Assembly (NCBI GenBank): GCA_025359785.1
Contig: JANYET010000026.1
Location: 143,767 to 207,766 of the forward strand
From: Alphaproteobacteria bacterium
Lineage (GTDB): Bacteria; Pseudomonadota; Alphaproteobacteria; Caulobacterales; Caulobacteraceae
DNA: 64,000 nt
Direction of reading: 5' to 3'
The notes beneath the pieces were generated by a model, which worked only from the letters and a program-made list of their open reading frames with translations, was not told where the DNA came from and ran no database searches. Positions 19,880 through 30,473 of the stretch are shown in pieces; position 1 is the first letter of the stretch, and each line of letters starts with the position of its first letter. The position numbers and the translations under genes were made by a program.

Positions 19880-19912
19880 ATAAAGAACATACGGTCTTGC
19901 GGCTCACGGCCA

Positions 19913-19957
19913 AATGTAAGGACTAACTTGACATACCGTAAGCTGATACCTTACATT
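19913..19957 (+). promoter_or_regulatory. higBA promoter with inverted operator half-sites
   Basis: TTGACA (19928-19933), an 18-base spacer and TACATT (19952-19957) form a good promoter whose -10 ends five bases before the higB ATG at 19963, implying a leaderless transcript. A perfect inverted repeat brackets it: AATGTAAGG (19913-19921) and CCTTACATT (19949-19957). A third GTAAG lies at 19938. This layout fits autorepression by HigA, as in other HigBA systems. Confidence 0.6.
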
Positions 19958-19962
19958 CTTCC

Positions 19963-20241
19963 ATGATCCGGTCGTTCCGAAACAAAGGACTGGAGCGGTT
20001 CGCGACGACGGGAGACCCATCGCGCCTGAGTGTGCCGAACGCCGCTCGCGTGCGGCGCATCCTGGGCGCCCTCGATGTCGCCGGGACGCCGCAGCAGATG
20101 AATGTGCCGGGTTGGCGCTTCCATGCGCTGCAGGGTCAGGCCAAGGGCCGCTTCGCTGTCGATGCGAGCGGCAATTGGCGGATCACCTTCGGGTGGGACG
20201 AACACGACGCGATCGACGTCGATCTGGAAGACTATCACTGA
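19963..20241 (+). CDS. higB: HigB-type toxin of a type II toxin-antitoxin pair
   Basis: This 92-residue basic protein matches the HigB branch of the RelE/ParE fold, whose members cut mRNA on the ribosome. The core reads GWRFHALQG, GRFAVDASGNWRITF and DVDLEDYH, the usual strand pattern ending in an acidic-aromatic tail. The antitoxin gene follows 13 bases after the stop, giving the toxin-first order typical of hig loci. No Shine-Dalgarno sequence precedes the ATG, in line with a leaderless transcript. The toxin reading frame is intact. It lies beside a phage-like DNA-binding gene transcribed in the other direction. Confidence 0.88.
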   Translation: MIRSFRNKGLERFATTGDPSRLSVPNAARVRRILGALDVAGTPQQMNVPGWRFHALQGQAKGRFAVDASGNWRITFGWDEHDAIDVDLEDYH

Positions 20242-20254
20242 GAAAGCCCACCCC

Positions 20255-20566
20255 ATGACCGCCCCCACGCTCTTGACCGGCCTCGCCCCTGTCCATCCGG
20301 GAGAAATCCTCCGTGAAGATGTCCTGCCCGCCCTTGGCAAGTCCAAGGCCGAGATCGCCCGCGTCTTGGGAACCTCGCGCCAGAGCCTCTACGATCTGCT
20401 GGCCGAGAAACAGGGCGTGACGATCCCCATGGCGCTTCGCCTGGGAAAGATGTGCGGCAACGGCGGCCCGTTCTGGTTCGCGCTGCAAACCGCTTACGAC
20501 ATGCGCAAGGCGGAGACCGAACTGGCCGACGCCTTGGCGCGGATTCCAACGCTGACGGCGGCGTAG
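20255..20566 (+). CDS. higA: HigA-type antitoxin, XRE family
   Basis: This 103-residue protein is the helix-turn-helix antitoxin partner of HigB. It opens with PVHPGEILREDVLPALG, the hallmark of HigA/VapI-type antitoxins, and continues with the recognition-helix region SKAEIARVLGTSRQSLYDLL. It should bind the toxin and repress the shared promoter through the TGTAAGG/CCTTACA half-sites. The ORF track begins at 20102 inside higB; the ATG at 20255 gives the standard N-terminus. No further gene follows on this strand, so higBA is a two-gene operon. Confidence 0.9.
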   Translation: MTAPTLLTGLAPVHPGEILREDVLPALGKSKAEIARVLGTSRQSLYDLLAEKQGVTIPMALRLGKMCGNGGPFWFALQTAYDMRKAETELADALARIPTLTAA

Positions 20567-20597
20567 GCACCGCTATTCGCTCGTCAACCGCACTCGC

Positions 20598-20693
20598 TCG
20601 TCATCCCCGGCCTTGTGCCGGGGGTCCAGACGCACCGGCCTGGCAGGCAAATCCCCGACGCCGGCGCGTCTGGATGACCCCCGGGTCGTGACG
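20598..20693. repeat. Dispersed intergenic palindrome, family CGTCATCCCCGGCC
   Basis: The left arm reads CGTCATCCCCGGCC with GGGGGTCCAGACGC, and the right arm GCGTCTGGATGACCCCCGGG runs back towards CGTGACG, forming an imperfect inverted repeat. Its arms resemble those of the degenerate element near 10647-10790 and more distantly the one at 24852-24948. It occupies most of the 263-base gap between higA and the convergent TonB-like gene; no gene is seen there. Confidence 0.6.
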
Positions 20694-20829
20694 CTACGCG
20701 ACCCGCCCGAGGGCAGGCTTCCAAGCCCAGGCCCCAAGGCTCGCATCATCCATGAGAAATAAGGCGCGGTGGCATCTGGGAGATGCAAACAGCAAACTTG
20801 GTAAGGGCGGCTCTTTGTCTCAGTTCGGC

Positions 20830-21282
20830 TTAGGGCTTGCGGAACACGAACGGCACAAGGACATCGACGGTCTCTTCGGCAAGAGGATGACCTTCGGCGA
20901 TTGTGGGTTTGGCCGTCATCCAACGCGACTCAGCCATTTTGAGTGAGGCGTCGCCAAAACCGGAGCCCGGGGGCTTTTCGACCAAGACTCGGCATTTGGT
21001 GAGCGCGCCATTCGCCAGCAAAAGGCACTCCAAGGCGGCCCCGCCTTGAAGCCCCATGCGGGCCGCGCGCTCAGGATAGTAGGGTCCGGCAACGCCGTTC
21101 TGCCGATAGTCGTCCATCTTCTTGAAGTTGGGTTCCGCACGCCGGATGGTGGGTTGTGCCGTCGTCGCGACCGGTGATTCCGTCGCCGGCTCGGATTGAA
21201 AGCTCCCGGAGGCAGAGGCGCGACCACTTAGAAGCGCGACAGTCAGCAAGGCCAAAATGACTTGAGACGGCGAACTGTTCAC
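20830..21282 (-). CDS. TonB-family C-terminal domain protein
   Basis: This 150-residue exported protein has signal peptide NSSPSQVILALLTVALLSGRASA and a C-terminal TonB-like domain: YYPERAARMGLQGGAAL, the Cys pair in ECLLLANGALTKCRV, and a final strand VPFVFRKP. The start is set at GTG 21282, which opens the signal peptide and lies 11 bases after the ferredoxin stop; the ORF track start overlaps that gene. It lacks the usual N-terminal TonB membrane helix and Pro-rich linker, so it is probably a periplasmic TonB-like protein and not a canonical energy transducer. It resembles the partial protein at 1-234. Confidence 0.68.
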   Translation of the reverse strand: MNSSPSQVILALLTVALLSGRASASGSFQSEPATESPVATTAQPTIRRAEPNFKKMDDYRQNGVAGPYYPERAARMGLQGGAALECLLLANGALTKCRVLVEKPPGSGFGDASLKMAESRWMTAKPTIAEGHPLAEETVDVLVPFVFRKP

Positions 21283-21293
21283 CCACCAACCCG

Positions 21294-22860
<1,567 letters not shown>

Positions 22861-22944
22861 CTCAGTTCCCGATGCCCAAAAATGACACTAGCGTCAACTT
22901 TCCTCTTCCCTCGCGCTGCGCGTCGGCGAAGAGGAAGTCCGCCG

Positions 22945-24840
22945 CTACTTCTGGCTCGCGATCCAGTCGTCGACGCTGCGTTCCAGGACGACCAGCGGCA
23001 CGGAGCCTTCGCCGACCACCAGGTCGTCATAGGCCTTGAGGTCGAACTTCGGCCCCAGCGCCGCCTCGGCCTTGTGGCGCAGTTCCATGATCTTCAGCAT
23101 GCCGATCTTGTAGCCCGTCGCCTGGCCCGGCAGGGTGATGTAGCGGCGGACCTCGGAGCGCGCCTGGTTGGGCGGCCGGCGGCCGGTCTTGATCATGTAG
23201 TCGACCGCCTGATCCTCGGTCCAACCCTTGGCGTGGATGCCGGTGTCGGTGACCAGGCGCGCGGCGCGGAACAGTTCGGCGTCGAGGCGGAAGAAGTCTG
23301 ACGCCACGTCCGGATAGGCCCCCATCTCCTTGCACAGCGCCTCGGTGTAGAGCGCCCAGCCCTCGCCATAGGCCACATAGCGATAGGCCTGCCGGAACTT
23401 CGGATTGCCCTTCTGGCGCGCCTGGATATCGCCCTGCATCACGTGGCCGGGGATGCCCTCGTGGCACATCAGGTCGGTGATGTTGGCCGGGTCGTCGGTG
23501 ACGCCCAGCATGTGGATGTAGACGCGCCCGGGCCGCGCGCCGTCCGGACTGGGCCCCGAAGCGTGGGCCGCGCCGCCGGCCACTTCGCTGAACGCCGGCT
23601 CGCGGACCACTTCGGCCTTGTAGACCGGCAGGATGTTGAAATAGCCCGGCAGCAGGCTGCGGTTATGGGCGACGGCGGCATTGTAGCGGACCAGATAGTC
23701 GGCGCGGATCGCGTCGGTCCAGGGCGTCGGCGGGAACAGCCGGGCGCGCTCGTCATAGTACGCTTGGCGGTCCTTGAACCCGGCCGAGCGGGCGAGCTTG
23801 TCCTGTTCCGCCTCGATGCGGGTGACCTCGGACAGGCCGATCTGGCGTACCTGCTCCGGCGTCAGGTCGGTGGTGGTGTTGAGCGTCAGCGCCGCGGCGT
23901 ACCAGGTCGCGCCGCCGGGCAGGGAGATCGCCCCGGTGCGGCCGGACGGCGCCTTCGGCAGCTCGCCTCGCGCCCAGGCGATCACCCGGCCGTAGGGCGC
24001 CTCCAGGCCGCGAATCGCGGCCTTGGCGTCGGCCAGCAGCGCCTCGGCTTCGGCGGGCGTCACCTTGCCGGCCGCGGCCAGCTTGCCGACCTTGGCCTTG
24101 GCGTCGGCCCACAGCGGAGAGTCTTTCCCGCCCTTTTCGCCATCTGGGGTGTCGAACGGCTGGCCGGACGTCATCAGCTGGCTGCCGTCGATCACCCGCT
24201 CGATTTCGAAACGCGGGGCGCGCACGCCCTGGGCGCTCGACAGCCGGCTCTGCGCGATCGCCGTGTCCAGCACCTTTGGGATGCCCCGCAGGCGGGCATT
24301 ATAGGCGGCCATATCCGAGGCCGCGCTGACCCCATGGGTGTTGATCAGGAAGTTCGGCAGCTCGGAATGCACCGAATAGAGGAACGAATAGAACGGCGGC
24401 TGGAAGCGGCGGAACTTGTAGCTGAGCTCCGCCCGGTCGAGCTCCAGAGCCCACATGTCATAGCTGGCCTGGGCGTGCGGCGTCAGCTTGGCGCGGTCGA
24501 ACTGGGCCTTCATCCGGGCCACGCTGCCGCGCCGCCATTCGAGCAGCTTAAGCTGGCCCGCGTCGCTGATGTCGTTCAGCCGGTCCATGCCGTCCTTGCG
24601 CCCGAGCGCCGTGGCCAGCTGCGGCTTAAGCGCCACCTCCTGCTCGAACTCCCGGTCGAGGAAGATACGCAGCTGTTCCGAGTCGGCGACGTTATGGGCC
24701 GCCATCGACGCGACCCGTTCGGCCTCGGCCGCGCTGCTGAACTGGGCGGCGGCCGGCACCGGAGCGATCGCAGACAAGAATGCCAGCCCCATCGCCGCGA
24801 GGGCGGCCGATCTTCGCGTGCCCAAGTTCCTGAACGCCAT
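22945..24840 (-). CDS. DUF885 family exported protein, putative metallopeptidase
   Basis: This 631-residue protein has a Sec signal peptide (AALAAMGLAFLSAIAPVPAAA), so it is periplasmic or secreted. The C-terminal half has the DUF885 zinc-peptidase features: CHEGIPGHVMQ supplies a His-Glu-x-x-x-His pattern and GEGWALYTEAL the downstream glutamate. RYITLPGQATGYKIG is also conserved. DUF885 proteins are generally taken as peptidases or carboxypeptidases acting on small substrates; this is not proved here. Length is normal for the family. A palindromic repeat separates its start from sdhB. Confidence 0.85.
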   Translation of the reverse strand: MAFRNLGTRRSAALAAMGLAFLSAIAPVPAAAQFSSAAEAERVASMAAHNVADSEQLRIFLDREFEQEVALKPQLATALGRKDGMDRLNDISDAGQLKLLEWRRGSVARMKAQFDRAKLTPHAQASYDMWALELDRAELSYKFRRFQPPFYSFLYSVHSELPNFLINTHGVSAASDMAAYNARLRGIPKVLDTAIAQSRLSSAQGVRAPRFEIERVIDGSQLMTSGQPFDTPDGEKGGKDSPLWADAKAKVGKLAAAGKVTPAEAEALLADAKAAIRGLEAPYGRVIAWARGELPKAPSGRTGAISLPGGATWYAAALTLNTTTDLTPEQVRQIGLSEVTRIEAEQDKLARSAGFKDRQAYYDERARLFPPTPWTDAIRADYLVRYNAAVAHNRSLLPGYFNILPVYKAEVVREPAFSEVAGGAAHASGPSPDGARPGRVYIHMLGVTDDPANITDLMCHEGIPGHVMQGDIQARQKGNPKFRQAYRYVAYGEGWALYTEALCKEMGAYPDVASDFFRLDAELFRAARLVTDTGIHAKGWTEDQAVDYMIKTGRRPPNQARSEVRRYITLPGQATGYKIGMLKIMELRHKAEAALGPKFDLKAYDDLVVGEGSVPLVVLERSVDDWIASQK

Positions 24841-24851
24841 CCCACCCTCCG

Positions 24852-24948
24852 CTCATCCCCGCGCAGGCGGGGACCCAAGCCGACTTAAATATTCCCGCGA
24901 TCACTCACCCGCGGACCCCGAATGGGTCCCCGCCTTCGCGGGGATGAG
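24852..24948. repeat. Long inverted repeat between sdhB and the DUF885 gene
   Basis: Two 26-base arms (CTCATCCCCGCGCAGGCGGG... and its complement ending GGGGATGAG) match at 25 of 26 positions, separated by 45 bases. The arms could form a strong hairpin at the end of the sdh operon transcript, but no T-run follows. It is the clearest copy of the dispersed CATCCCC-type palindromes in the window. Confidence 0.75.
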
Positions 24949-24958
24949 CGGTGCTTAA

Positions 24959-25741
24959 CTAAACCACCCGGTCCACCAGCATCTTCTTCACCTCGGCGAT
25001 GGCCTTGGCGGGGTTCAACCCCTTCGGGCAGACCTGGGCGCAGTTCATGATCGTGTGGCAGCGGTAGAGCTTGAAGGGATCTTCCAGCGCGTCCAGCCGC
25101 TCGCCCGTCGCCTCGTCGCGGCTGTCGATCAGCCAGCGGTAGGATTGCAGCAGGGTCGCGGGGCCCAGGTACTTGTCGGCATTCCACCAGTAGCTGGGGC
25201 ACGAGGTGGTGCAGCAGGCGCACAGGATGCACTCGTAGAGCCCGTCCAGTTTCTCGCGGTCCTCGGGGCTTTGCAGCCACTCCTTCTGCGGCTCCGGCGT
25301 CTCGGTGTGCAGCCAGGGCTCGATGGAGGCGTACTGGGCGTAGAATTGCGTCAGGTCCGGGATCAGGTCCTTGAGCACCGGCATCGACGGCAAGGGGCTC
25401 ACCTGCACGTCCTTGCCGGGAACCTCGCTCCAGCCGTGGGTGCAGGCCAGCGTGTTGCGCCCGCCGATGTTCATGGCGCACGAGCCGCAGACGCCCTCGC
25501 GGCAGGAGCGGCGGAAGGCCAGGCCAGGGTCCATGGTGTTCTTGATGTGGATCAGCACGTCCAGCACCATCGGGCCGCAGGCGTCCACGTCGACGTCATA
25601 GGTGTCCCAGCGCGGGTTCTCGGTCCCCTCGGGGTCGTAGCGGTAGACCTTGAAGGTCTTGACCGTCTTGGCGCCGTCGGGCGCGGGATGGTGCCGCCCC
25701 TTCTGGACCCGCGAATTCTTCGGCATGACGAGTTCGACCAT
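24959..25741 (-). CDS. sdhB: Succinate dehydrogenase iron-sulfur subunit
   Basis: This 260-residue subunit carries electrons from the flavin in SdhA to the membrane quinone. The [2Fe-2S] site is visible as [15 protein letters not shown] with the later Cys in TLACTHGW. The [4Fe-4S] and [3Fe-4S] sites are [17 protein letters not shown] and [17 protein letters not shown]. Length is normal. The ORF track runs 65 codons upstream into the methyltransferase gene; the ATG at 25741 gives the usual alphaproteobacterial N-terminus. It is separated from sdhA by the methyltransferase gene. Confidence 0.95.
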   Translation of the reverse strand: MVELVMPKNSRVQKGRHHPAPDGAKTVKTFKVYRYDPEGTENPRWDTYDVDVDACGPMVLDVLIHIKNTMDPGLAFRRSCREGVCGSCAMNIGGRNTLACTHGWSEVPGKDVQVSPLPSMPVLKDLIPDLTQFYAQYASIEPWLHTETPEPQKEWLQSPEDREKLDGLYECILCACCTTSCPSYWWNADKYLGPATLLQSYRWLIDSRDEATGERLDALEDPFKLYRCHTIMNCAQVCPKGLNPAKAIAEVKKMLVDRVV

Positions 25742-25752
25742 GAGCGCGGTCC

Positions 25753-26499
25753 TTAAGCGGGGCTTGTCTGGGCAGGGGCGGTCTTGCGACCGAAGATGAT
25801 GACGCCATGGTGGCCGTCGTGGTCGGTGGAGACGAGCTTCATCTCCTCCATCCCGGCCAGGTTGAGAACGCGCAGGACCTTCGACAGGTCGTAGTCGTAC
25901 ATCCAGATCTGGCCGACCGGCAGGGTCCTGACCCACTGCTGGTAGCGGCGGTCGGCGACCAGCCGGCGGAGGCCCGTGGCGGTGGGCCGCTCATGCCGCG
26001 CGTCCCGCCAGGCGGTGAGCTGGATACTGATCATGCCGCCGGGCGCGAGCCGGGCCAGCAGGTCCCTCAGGATCTCCATCCCACGCTCGGGCGGAATGTG
26101 CTGGAAGACGATGAAGCTGTTGATCCAGCCGAACGGCCCGGCCGGCAGGGTGTCGGTATAGGTCGCCTTGCCGCCGCGCTCGCGGGCCAGCGCCAACATA
26201 CCGGGCGAGATGTCGAGGCCGGTGGTCGCCGCGTGCTCGGCCATGGCCTCGGCCAGGCGCCCCACGCCGCAGCCGAAGTCCAGCGCCGGCCCCCGCGGCG
26301 CCTCGCCGGTCAGGCCCGTGAGCGTCGCGACCATCTGAGCGATATAGTCGCGGCCGGAAGCGTAAAAGGTCTCGATGCCCTCAGGTGTGATAGTCTCCGT
26401 CCGGAAGTCCGGGTGGCTGAGCACGCCCCAATAGGGCTGGCTGGCGCCGAGCTCGCGCCAGTCCGCATCGGTATCGCGGGCGTCGAGGGGCGGGCTCAT
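25753..26499 (-). CDS. Class I SAM-dependent methyltransferase inside the sdh operon
   Basis: This 248-residue soluble protein has the S-adenosylmethionine motif [15 protein letters not shown], then [17 protein letters not shown] (motif II) and [14 protein letters not shown] after motif IV. This is the fold of small-molecule and protein methyltransferases. It starts four bases after sdhA and ends 11 bases before sdhB, so it must be co-transcribed with both. No target can be read. A role in modifying the dehydrogenase or another respiratory component is a guess from position. Codon use resembles the flanking genes, and the sequence looks intact. Confidence 0.82.
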   Translation of the reverse strand: MSPPLDARDTDADWRELGASQPYWGVLSHPDFRTETITPEGIETFYASGRDYIAQMVATLTGLTGEAPRGPALDFGCGVGRLAEAMAEHAATTGLDISPGMLALARERGGKATYTDTLPAGPFGWINSFIVFQHIPPERGMEILRDLLARLAPGGMISIQLTAWRDARHERPTATGLRRLVADRRYQQWVRTLPVGQIWMYDYDLSKVLRVLNLAGMEEMKLVSTDHDGHHGVIIFGRKTAPAQTSPA

Positions 26500-26503
26500 C
26501 GCC

Positions 26504-28294
26504 CTAGTAGACCCGGGCTTTTGGCGGGATCGGAGCGATGTCGTTGGTCATCGTAAAATCGTGGACCGGGCGGTAGTCGATCTTCACCTTGCCGGTCGCG
26601 TCGTCGAACCAGGTCAGCGTGTGCTTCATCCAGGTCTTGTCGTCGCGGGCCGCGAAGTCCTCGCGGGCATGGGCTCCGCGGCTCTCCTGGCGGTTCGCCG
26701 CGCCGACCACGGTGACCACCGCCTGGCCGATCAGGTTGTCGAGCTCCAGCGTCTCCATCAGGTCGGTGTTCCAGACCATGCCCCGGTCGGAGACGGCCAG
26801 ATCCTTGCGGGCCTTCTGCACGACTTCCAGCCGCTTGACGCCCGAGGTCAGGCTCTTGCCGTCCCGAAACACCGCGGCGTCCTCCTGCATCGCCTGCTGC
26901 ATCTCCAGACGCAGCGCCGCGGTCGAGGTCTTGCCGGCCGCGGTACGGAAGCGGTCGAAGCGCGCCAGGTGGCCGTCGGTCATCGCGGGCTTCAGCTCGA
27001 CCTGCGTCGCGCCGGCCTTGATCGTGTCGGCGCAGCGAAGCGCCGCCGAGCGGCCGAACACCACCAGGTCGATCAGCGAGTTGGAGCCCAGCCGATTGGC
27101 CCCATGCACCGAAACGCAAGCCGCCTCACCCACCGCCATCAGGCCGGGCACCACCTTGTCAGGGTTCTTGCCGGCTATGGTCACGACCTCGGAGTAGAAG
27201 TTCGTGGGTATGCCGCCCATGTTGTAATGCACCGTCGGGAGCACCGGGATCGGCTCCTTGGTGACGTCCACGCCGGCGAAAATCCGCGCGCTTTCCGAGA
27301 TGCCGGGCAGGCGCTCGTGCAGCACCTTCGGGTCCAGGTGATCCAGGTGCAGATTGATGTGGTCCTTCTTCGGACCGACGCCGCGCCCTTCACGGATCTC
27401 GATGGTCATGGCGCGGGAGACCATGTCGCGCGGCGCCAGGTCCTTCACGGACGGCGCATAGCGCTCCATGAACCGCTCGCCCTCGGAATTGGTCAGATAG
27501 CCGCCCTCGCCGCGCGCGCCTTCGGTGATCAGGCAGCCAGCGCCATAGATGCCGGTCGGGTGGAACTGCACGAACTCCATGTCCTGCAGCGGCAGGCCGG
27601 CGCGCAGCGCCATGCCGCCGCCGTCGCCGGTGCAGGTGTGGGCCGAGGTGCAGGAGAAGTAGGCACGGCCGTAGCCGCCGGTCGCCAGGATCACCTGCTG
27701 GGCCTGGAAGCGGTGCAGGGTGCCATCGTCCAGCTTCCACGCCGTGACGCCCCGGCAGGCCCCCTCATCCATGATCAGGTCGAGGGCGAAGTATTCGATG
27801 AAGAACTCGGTCTTCTTGGCCAGCGCCTGGCCGTACATGGTGTGCAGCATGGCGTGGCCGGTGCGGTCGGCCGCCGCGCAGGTGCGCTGGATCGGCGCCT
27901 CGCCGTAGTTGCGGGTCATGCCGCCAAAGGCCCGCTGGTAGATCTTGCCTTCCGGGGTCCGCGAGAACGGCACGCCCCAGTGCTCCAGCTCGTAGACGGC
28001 GGCCGGCGCATTGCGGACCAGGTATTCGATGGCGTCCTGGTCGCCCAGCCAGTCCGATCCCTTGACGGTGTCGTACATGTGCCAGCGCCAGTCATCCTCG
28101 CTCATGTTGCCCAAAGAGGCCGAAATGCCCCCTTGAGCGGCAACCGTGTGCGACCGTGTCGGGAAGACCTTGGAGATGCAGGCCGTCTTCAGCCCGGCCG
28201 CCGCGCAGCCGAGCGCCGCGCGCAGGCCCGAGCCGCCCGCGCCCACGACGACGACGTCGTACTTGTGGTCGATGAAATCGTAGGTGTTCGCCAT
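26504..28294 (-). CDS. sdhA: Succinate dehydrogenase flavoprotein subunit
   Basis: This 596-residue subunit oxidises succinate to fumarate and holds covalently bound FAD. The FAD dinucleotide motif [14 protein letters not shown] is followed by [16 protein letters not shown], whose His (about residue 49) carries the flavin. Catalytic-region motifs include [21 protein letters not shown] and [19 protein letters not shown]. The ATG at 28294 gives the standard MANTYDF start; an in-frame GTG at 28306 overlaps the sdhD stop and is less likely. It is preceded by sdhD and followed by the methyltransferase gene. Confidence 0.95.
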   Translation of the reverse strand: MANTYDFIDHKYDVVVVGAGGSGLRAALGCAAAGLKTACISKVFPTRSHTVAAQGGISASLGNMSEDDWRWHMYDTVKGSDWLGDQDAIEYLVRNAPAAVYELEHWGVPFSRTPEGKIYQRAFGGMTRNYGEAPIQRTCAAADRTGHAMLHTMYGQALAKKTEFFIEYFALDLIMDEGACRGVTAWKLDDGTLHRFQAQQVILATGGYGRAYFSCTSAHTCTGDGGGMALRAGLPLQDMEFVQFHPTGIYGAGCLITEGARGEGGYLTNSEGERFMERYAPSVKDLAPRDMVSRAMTIEIREGRGVGPKKDHINLHLDHLDPKVLHERLPGISESARIFAGVDVTKEPIPVLPTVHYNMGGIPTNFYSEVVTIAGKNPDKVVPGLMAVGEAACVSVHGANRLGSNSLIDLVVFGRSAALRCADTIKAGATQVELKPAMTDGHLARFDRFRTAAGKTSTAALRLEMQQAMQEDAAVFRDGKSLTSGVKRLEVVQKARKDLAVSDRGMVWNTDLMETLELDNLIGQAVVTVVGAANRQESRGAHAREDFAARDDKTWMKHTLTWFDDATGKVKIDYRPVHDFTMTNDIAPIPPKARVY

Positions 28295-28302
28295 GGGTGA
28301 GC

Positions 28303-28704
28303 TCACGCGCCGACCGGAATGCCGGCGTCGAGGGCGACCTTGAGGATCGAAAAGATCGCCAAGGCGCCTGCGAGGCCGCAGATGAAGAGGTTGAGTAGCA
28401 GGAGCGCGGTCTTGGTGAGGGTCTTGTGGATGTAATCCTCGACCACGACGCGAAGGCCGGCGTGCATGTGCCAGAAGCTGATGGCGAGCGTGATGACCGC
28501 CAATGTCGCGTTCAGCGGGGACTGGACCCAGTGGACCGCGAAGCCGTAGTCGCCGGCGGCGAGCCGCAGGACGCCGTAGATCGCCCAGATCGTCAGCGGC
28601 ACGAGCGCGATGGCGCTGACCCGTTCGGAGACCCAGTGGCTGGCGCCGTGCTTGGCCGAGCCCAGGCCGCGGGCGCGGCCGAGCGGCGTGCGGTAGCTGA
28701 CCAT
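28303..28704 (-). CDS. sdhD: Succinate dehydrogenase membrane anchor subunit
   Basis: This 133-residue integral membrane protein has three hydrophobic helices ([39 protein letters not shown] and [20 protein letters not shown]). [15 protein letters not shown] and [14 protein letters not shown] are typical of SdhD, the His residues serving haem b and quinone binding. It pairs with SdhC to anchor SdhAB. The ATG at 28704 overlaps the sdhC stop (TGATG), so translation is coupled; the ORF track extension upstream lies inside sdhC. Confidence 0.92.
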   Translation of the reverse strand: MVSYRTPLGRARGLGSAKHGASHWVSERVSAIALVPLTIWAIYGVLRLAAGDYGFAVHWVQSPLNATLAVITLAISFWHMHAGLRVVVEDYIHKTLTKTALLLLNLFICGLAGALAIFSILKVALDAGIPVGA

Positions 28705-29135
28705 CAGAGGGCTCCGGTCTGGCTGGCGATCGCCCAGATGGCGAGCGTGGCGGCGGCGGCGAAGGCGAAGACCACGACGGCCGAGGCGTTGGCCGACTTG
28801 ACGTCCAGGCCGTGCCCGGTGTCCCACACGAGGTGCCGGATCCCGTTGCCCAGGTGGTAGAAGATGCTCAGCGTAAGGCCGAACATCACCACCTTGCCCG
28901 GGATCGAGCCCAGCAGGGCCTTGAAGCCGGCGTAGGTCTCCGGCCCCGAGGCCAGCGACACGGCCCAGGCCGCGACGATCAAGGCGCCGACATAGAGCGC
29001 CACACCCGTCGCCCGATGCAGGATCGAGGTCCACATGGTGATGTGCCAGCGCCAGAGCAGCGGCGAACCGAGGCCGCCGGTGACCAGGTGTGGCGATTTG
29101 GGCGGTTCGCGGCGTTTGATGGGGGCGTCTGTCAT
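28704..29135 (-). CDS. sdhC: Succinate dehydrogenase cytochrome b556 subunit
   Basis: This 143-residue membrane anchor has three transmembrane helices. The SdhC signatures are RPPK-type N-terminal residues (REPPKSPHL), [14 protein letters not shown], and [18 protein letters not shown], which contains the haem-ligating and quinone-site histidines. It is the first gene of the sdh operon, about 35 bases below a TTGACA-type promoter. The operon order sdhC-sdhD-sdhA-methyltransferase-sdhB is otherwise standard. Confidence 0.94.
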   Translation of the reverse strand: MTDAPIKRREPPKSPHLVTGGLGSPLLWRWHITMWTSILHRATGVALYVGALIVAAWAVSLASGPETYAGFKALLGSIPGKVVMFGLTLSIFYHLGNGIRHLVWDTGHGLDVKSANASAVVVFAFAAAATLAIWAIASQTGAL

Positions 29136-29174
29136 GCGTTTCGAGCCGCTTTTCCCTGTCCGGAGGTGCGTCCG

Positions 29175-29202
29175 CTTTTAAGCGCCGCGCTAGGGGTGTC
29201 AA
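29175..29202 (-). promoter_or_regulatory. Promoter of the sdh operon
   Basis: On the minus strand TTGACA is followed, after a 15-16 base spacer, by TTAAAA/TAAAAG. The predicted transcript would begin about 35 bases before the sdhC ATG. The perfect -35 makes it a strong candidate. Confidence 0.6.
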
Positions 29203-29273
29203 CGAAGGGCGATCGATGCCTCGCGCGAGCTCTACTCACCCTTCGCGAGAGCCGAAGCTTGAGCCAAGTCTGT

Positions 29274-29301
29274 TTGCCTCGCAATCTGCAATTGCTATAG
29301 T
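29274..29301 (+). promoter_or_regulatory. Candidate promoter of the LysR gene
   Basis: TTGCCT (29274-29279), 16 bases and TATAGT (29296-29301) precede the ATG at 29324. The nearby CCTTCGCGAAAGG palindrome just downstream, and a related CCCTTCGCGAGAG about 60 bases upstream, may be LysR-type operator elements. Confidence 0.5.
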
Positions 29302-29323
29302 CTTCCTTCGCGAAAGGCGAAGG

Positions 29324-30205
29324 ATGCGGTTCGATCTCACCGACCTGAAACTGTTCTGCGAGGTGGCCGACGCGGGCTCGATCACCGCCGGCGCTGAGCG
29401 CAGCGCGCTGGCGCTCGCCGCCGCCTCGACTCGCATTCGCGGCATGGAAGACGCGCTGGGCGCGCCGCTGCTGATCCGCTCGCGCCAGGGGGTGACGCCC
29501 ACGGAGGCCGGCCGCACCCTGTTGAAACACGCCCGGACCCTGCTGGCCCAATCGGCGCGGCTGCGCGAAGACCTTTCGGCCTTCGCCGGCGGGATGTCGG
29601 GCGAGGTGCGGCTGCTGGCCAACACCAATGCGCTCACCGAATTTCTGCCCGAGGTGCTGTCGGCCTTCCTGGCGGCCCATCCGCAGATCAGCGTCGATCT
29701 GGAGGAGCGGCTTTCCGATGAGATCGTGGGCCTGATCGCCGAAGGGGTGGCTGACGTGGGCATTGTGGCCGGCACGGTCGATGTGGGCGCGCTGACCACC
29801 TATCCGTTCCGCTCCGACCGCTTCGTTGTGGTCACGCCGACGGACCATGCGCTGGCGCAACGCCGGGCGGCCAGCTTCGCCGAGGTGTTGGACTACGACC
29901 TCGTCGGCCTGGAGCGGTCCAGCTCCCTGCAGCGGTTCCTGGTGGGCAAGGCGGCGCGGGAGGGCAAGCCCTTGCGCCTGCGGGTCCAGTTGCGCAGCTT
30001 CGACGCGGTCTGCCGGCTGGTGGAGTGCGGCGTCGGCGTGGGCGTCGTGCCCGCCACCACCGCGGCGCGAGCCGCTAAGACCATGGCGCTGGCCATCACC
30101 GACCTCGCCGATGACTGGGCCTTACGAGAACTGACTATCGTGGTCCGCGCGACGGGCGAACTGCGCCCCTACGCCAAGGCGCTGGTGGAGAGCCTGCGGG
30201 CCTGA
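29324..30205 (+). CDS. LysR-family transcriptional regulator
   Basis: This 293-residue regulator has the LysR N-terminal helix-turn-helix (LKLFCEVADAGSITAGAER, then RIRGMEDALGAPLLIRSRQG and TPTEAGRTLLKHA) and a C-terminal substrate-binding fold. The ORF track begins 36 codons upstream; the ATG at 29324 is preferred because it gives the standard MRFDLTDLKLF opening and lies just below a promoter. It is divergent from sdh and is followed on the same strand by two MHS-type transporters after a gap of about 270 bases, so it may regulate those. The inducer is unknown. Confidence 0.88.
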   Translation: MRFDLTDLKLFCEVADAGSITAGAERSALALAAASTRIRGMEDALGAPLLIRSRQGVTPTEAGRTLLKHARTLLAQSARLREDLSAFAGGMSGEVRLLANTNALTEFLPEVLSAFLAAHPQISVDLEERLSDEIVGLIAEGVADVGIVAGTVDVGALTTYPFRSDRFVVVTPTDHALAQRRAASFAEVLDYDLVGLERSSSLQRFLVGKAAREGKPLRLRVQLRSFDAVCRLVECGVGVGVVPATTAARAAKTMALAITDLADDWALRELTIVVRATGELRPYAKALVESLRA

Positions 30206-30473
30206 ACCGCGGCCCGGCGACACCTCGCGCGAACTGCGTATCGAACGGCGTGCCGAACTGCCGGGCAAGGGCGTCCCGAGCCTGACCGGCTTGGGCGATA
30301 TCAAGCGCTGATCCGACCGGAAACCATCCGCCGACGGACCCCACGAGCCCGGTCATCCCAGGCCTCTGGTAGCCAGTGTAGGCGTCCTGTCGCTGAACCC
30401 TTGTGCGGCCCGCCTTAACGCGGTCATCTGCCCCGAGCCCGCCATGAGAACGGGCCATCGGGGAGGGCCAGTC

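Noticed and set aside
19963-20254. Extended HigA frame beginning at 20102 inside higB
   Set aside because: The standard HigA N-terminus begins at ATG 20255, and the upstream part is out of frame with higB and unsupported.
18900-20566. Integrated prophage around the terminase-like and higBA genes
   Set aside because: No integrase, capsid, portal or large terminase gene is near, no attachment repeat was seen, and flanking genes are core functions.
28705-29202. N-terminal extension of the sdhD ORF
   Set aside because: It overlaps sdhC in another frame, and sdhD has a coupled ATG at 28704 and normal length without it.
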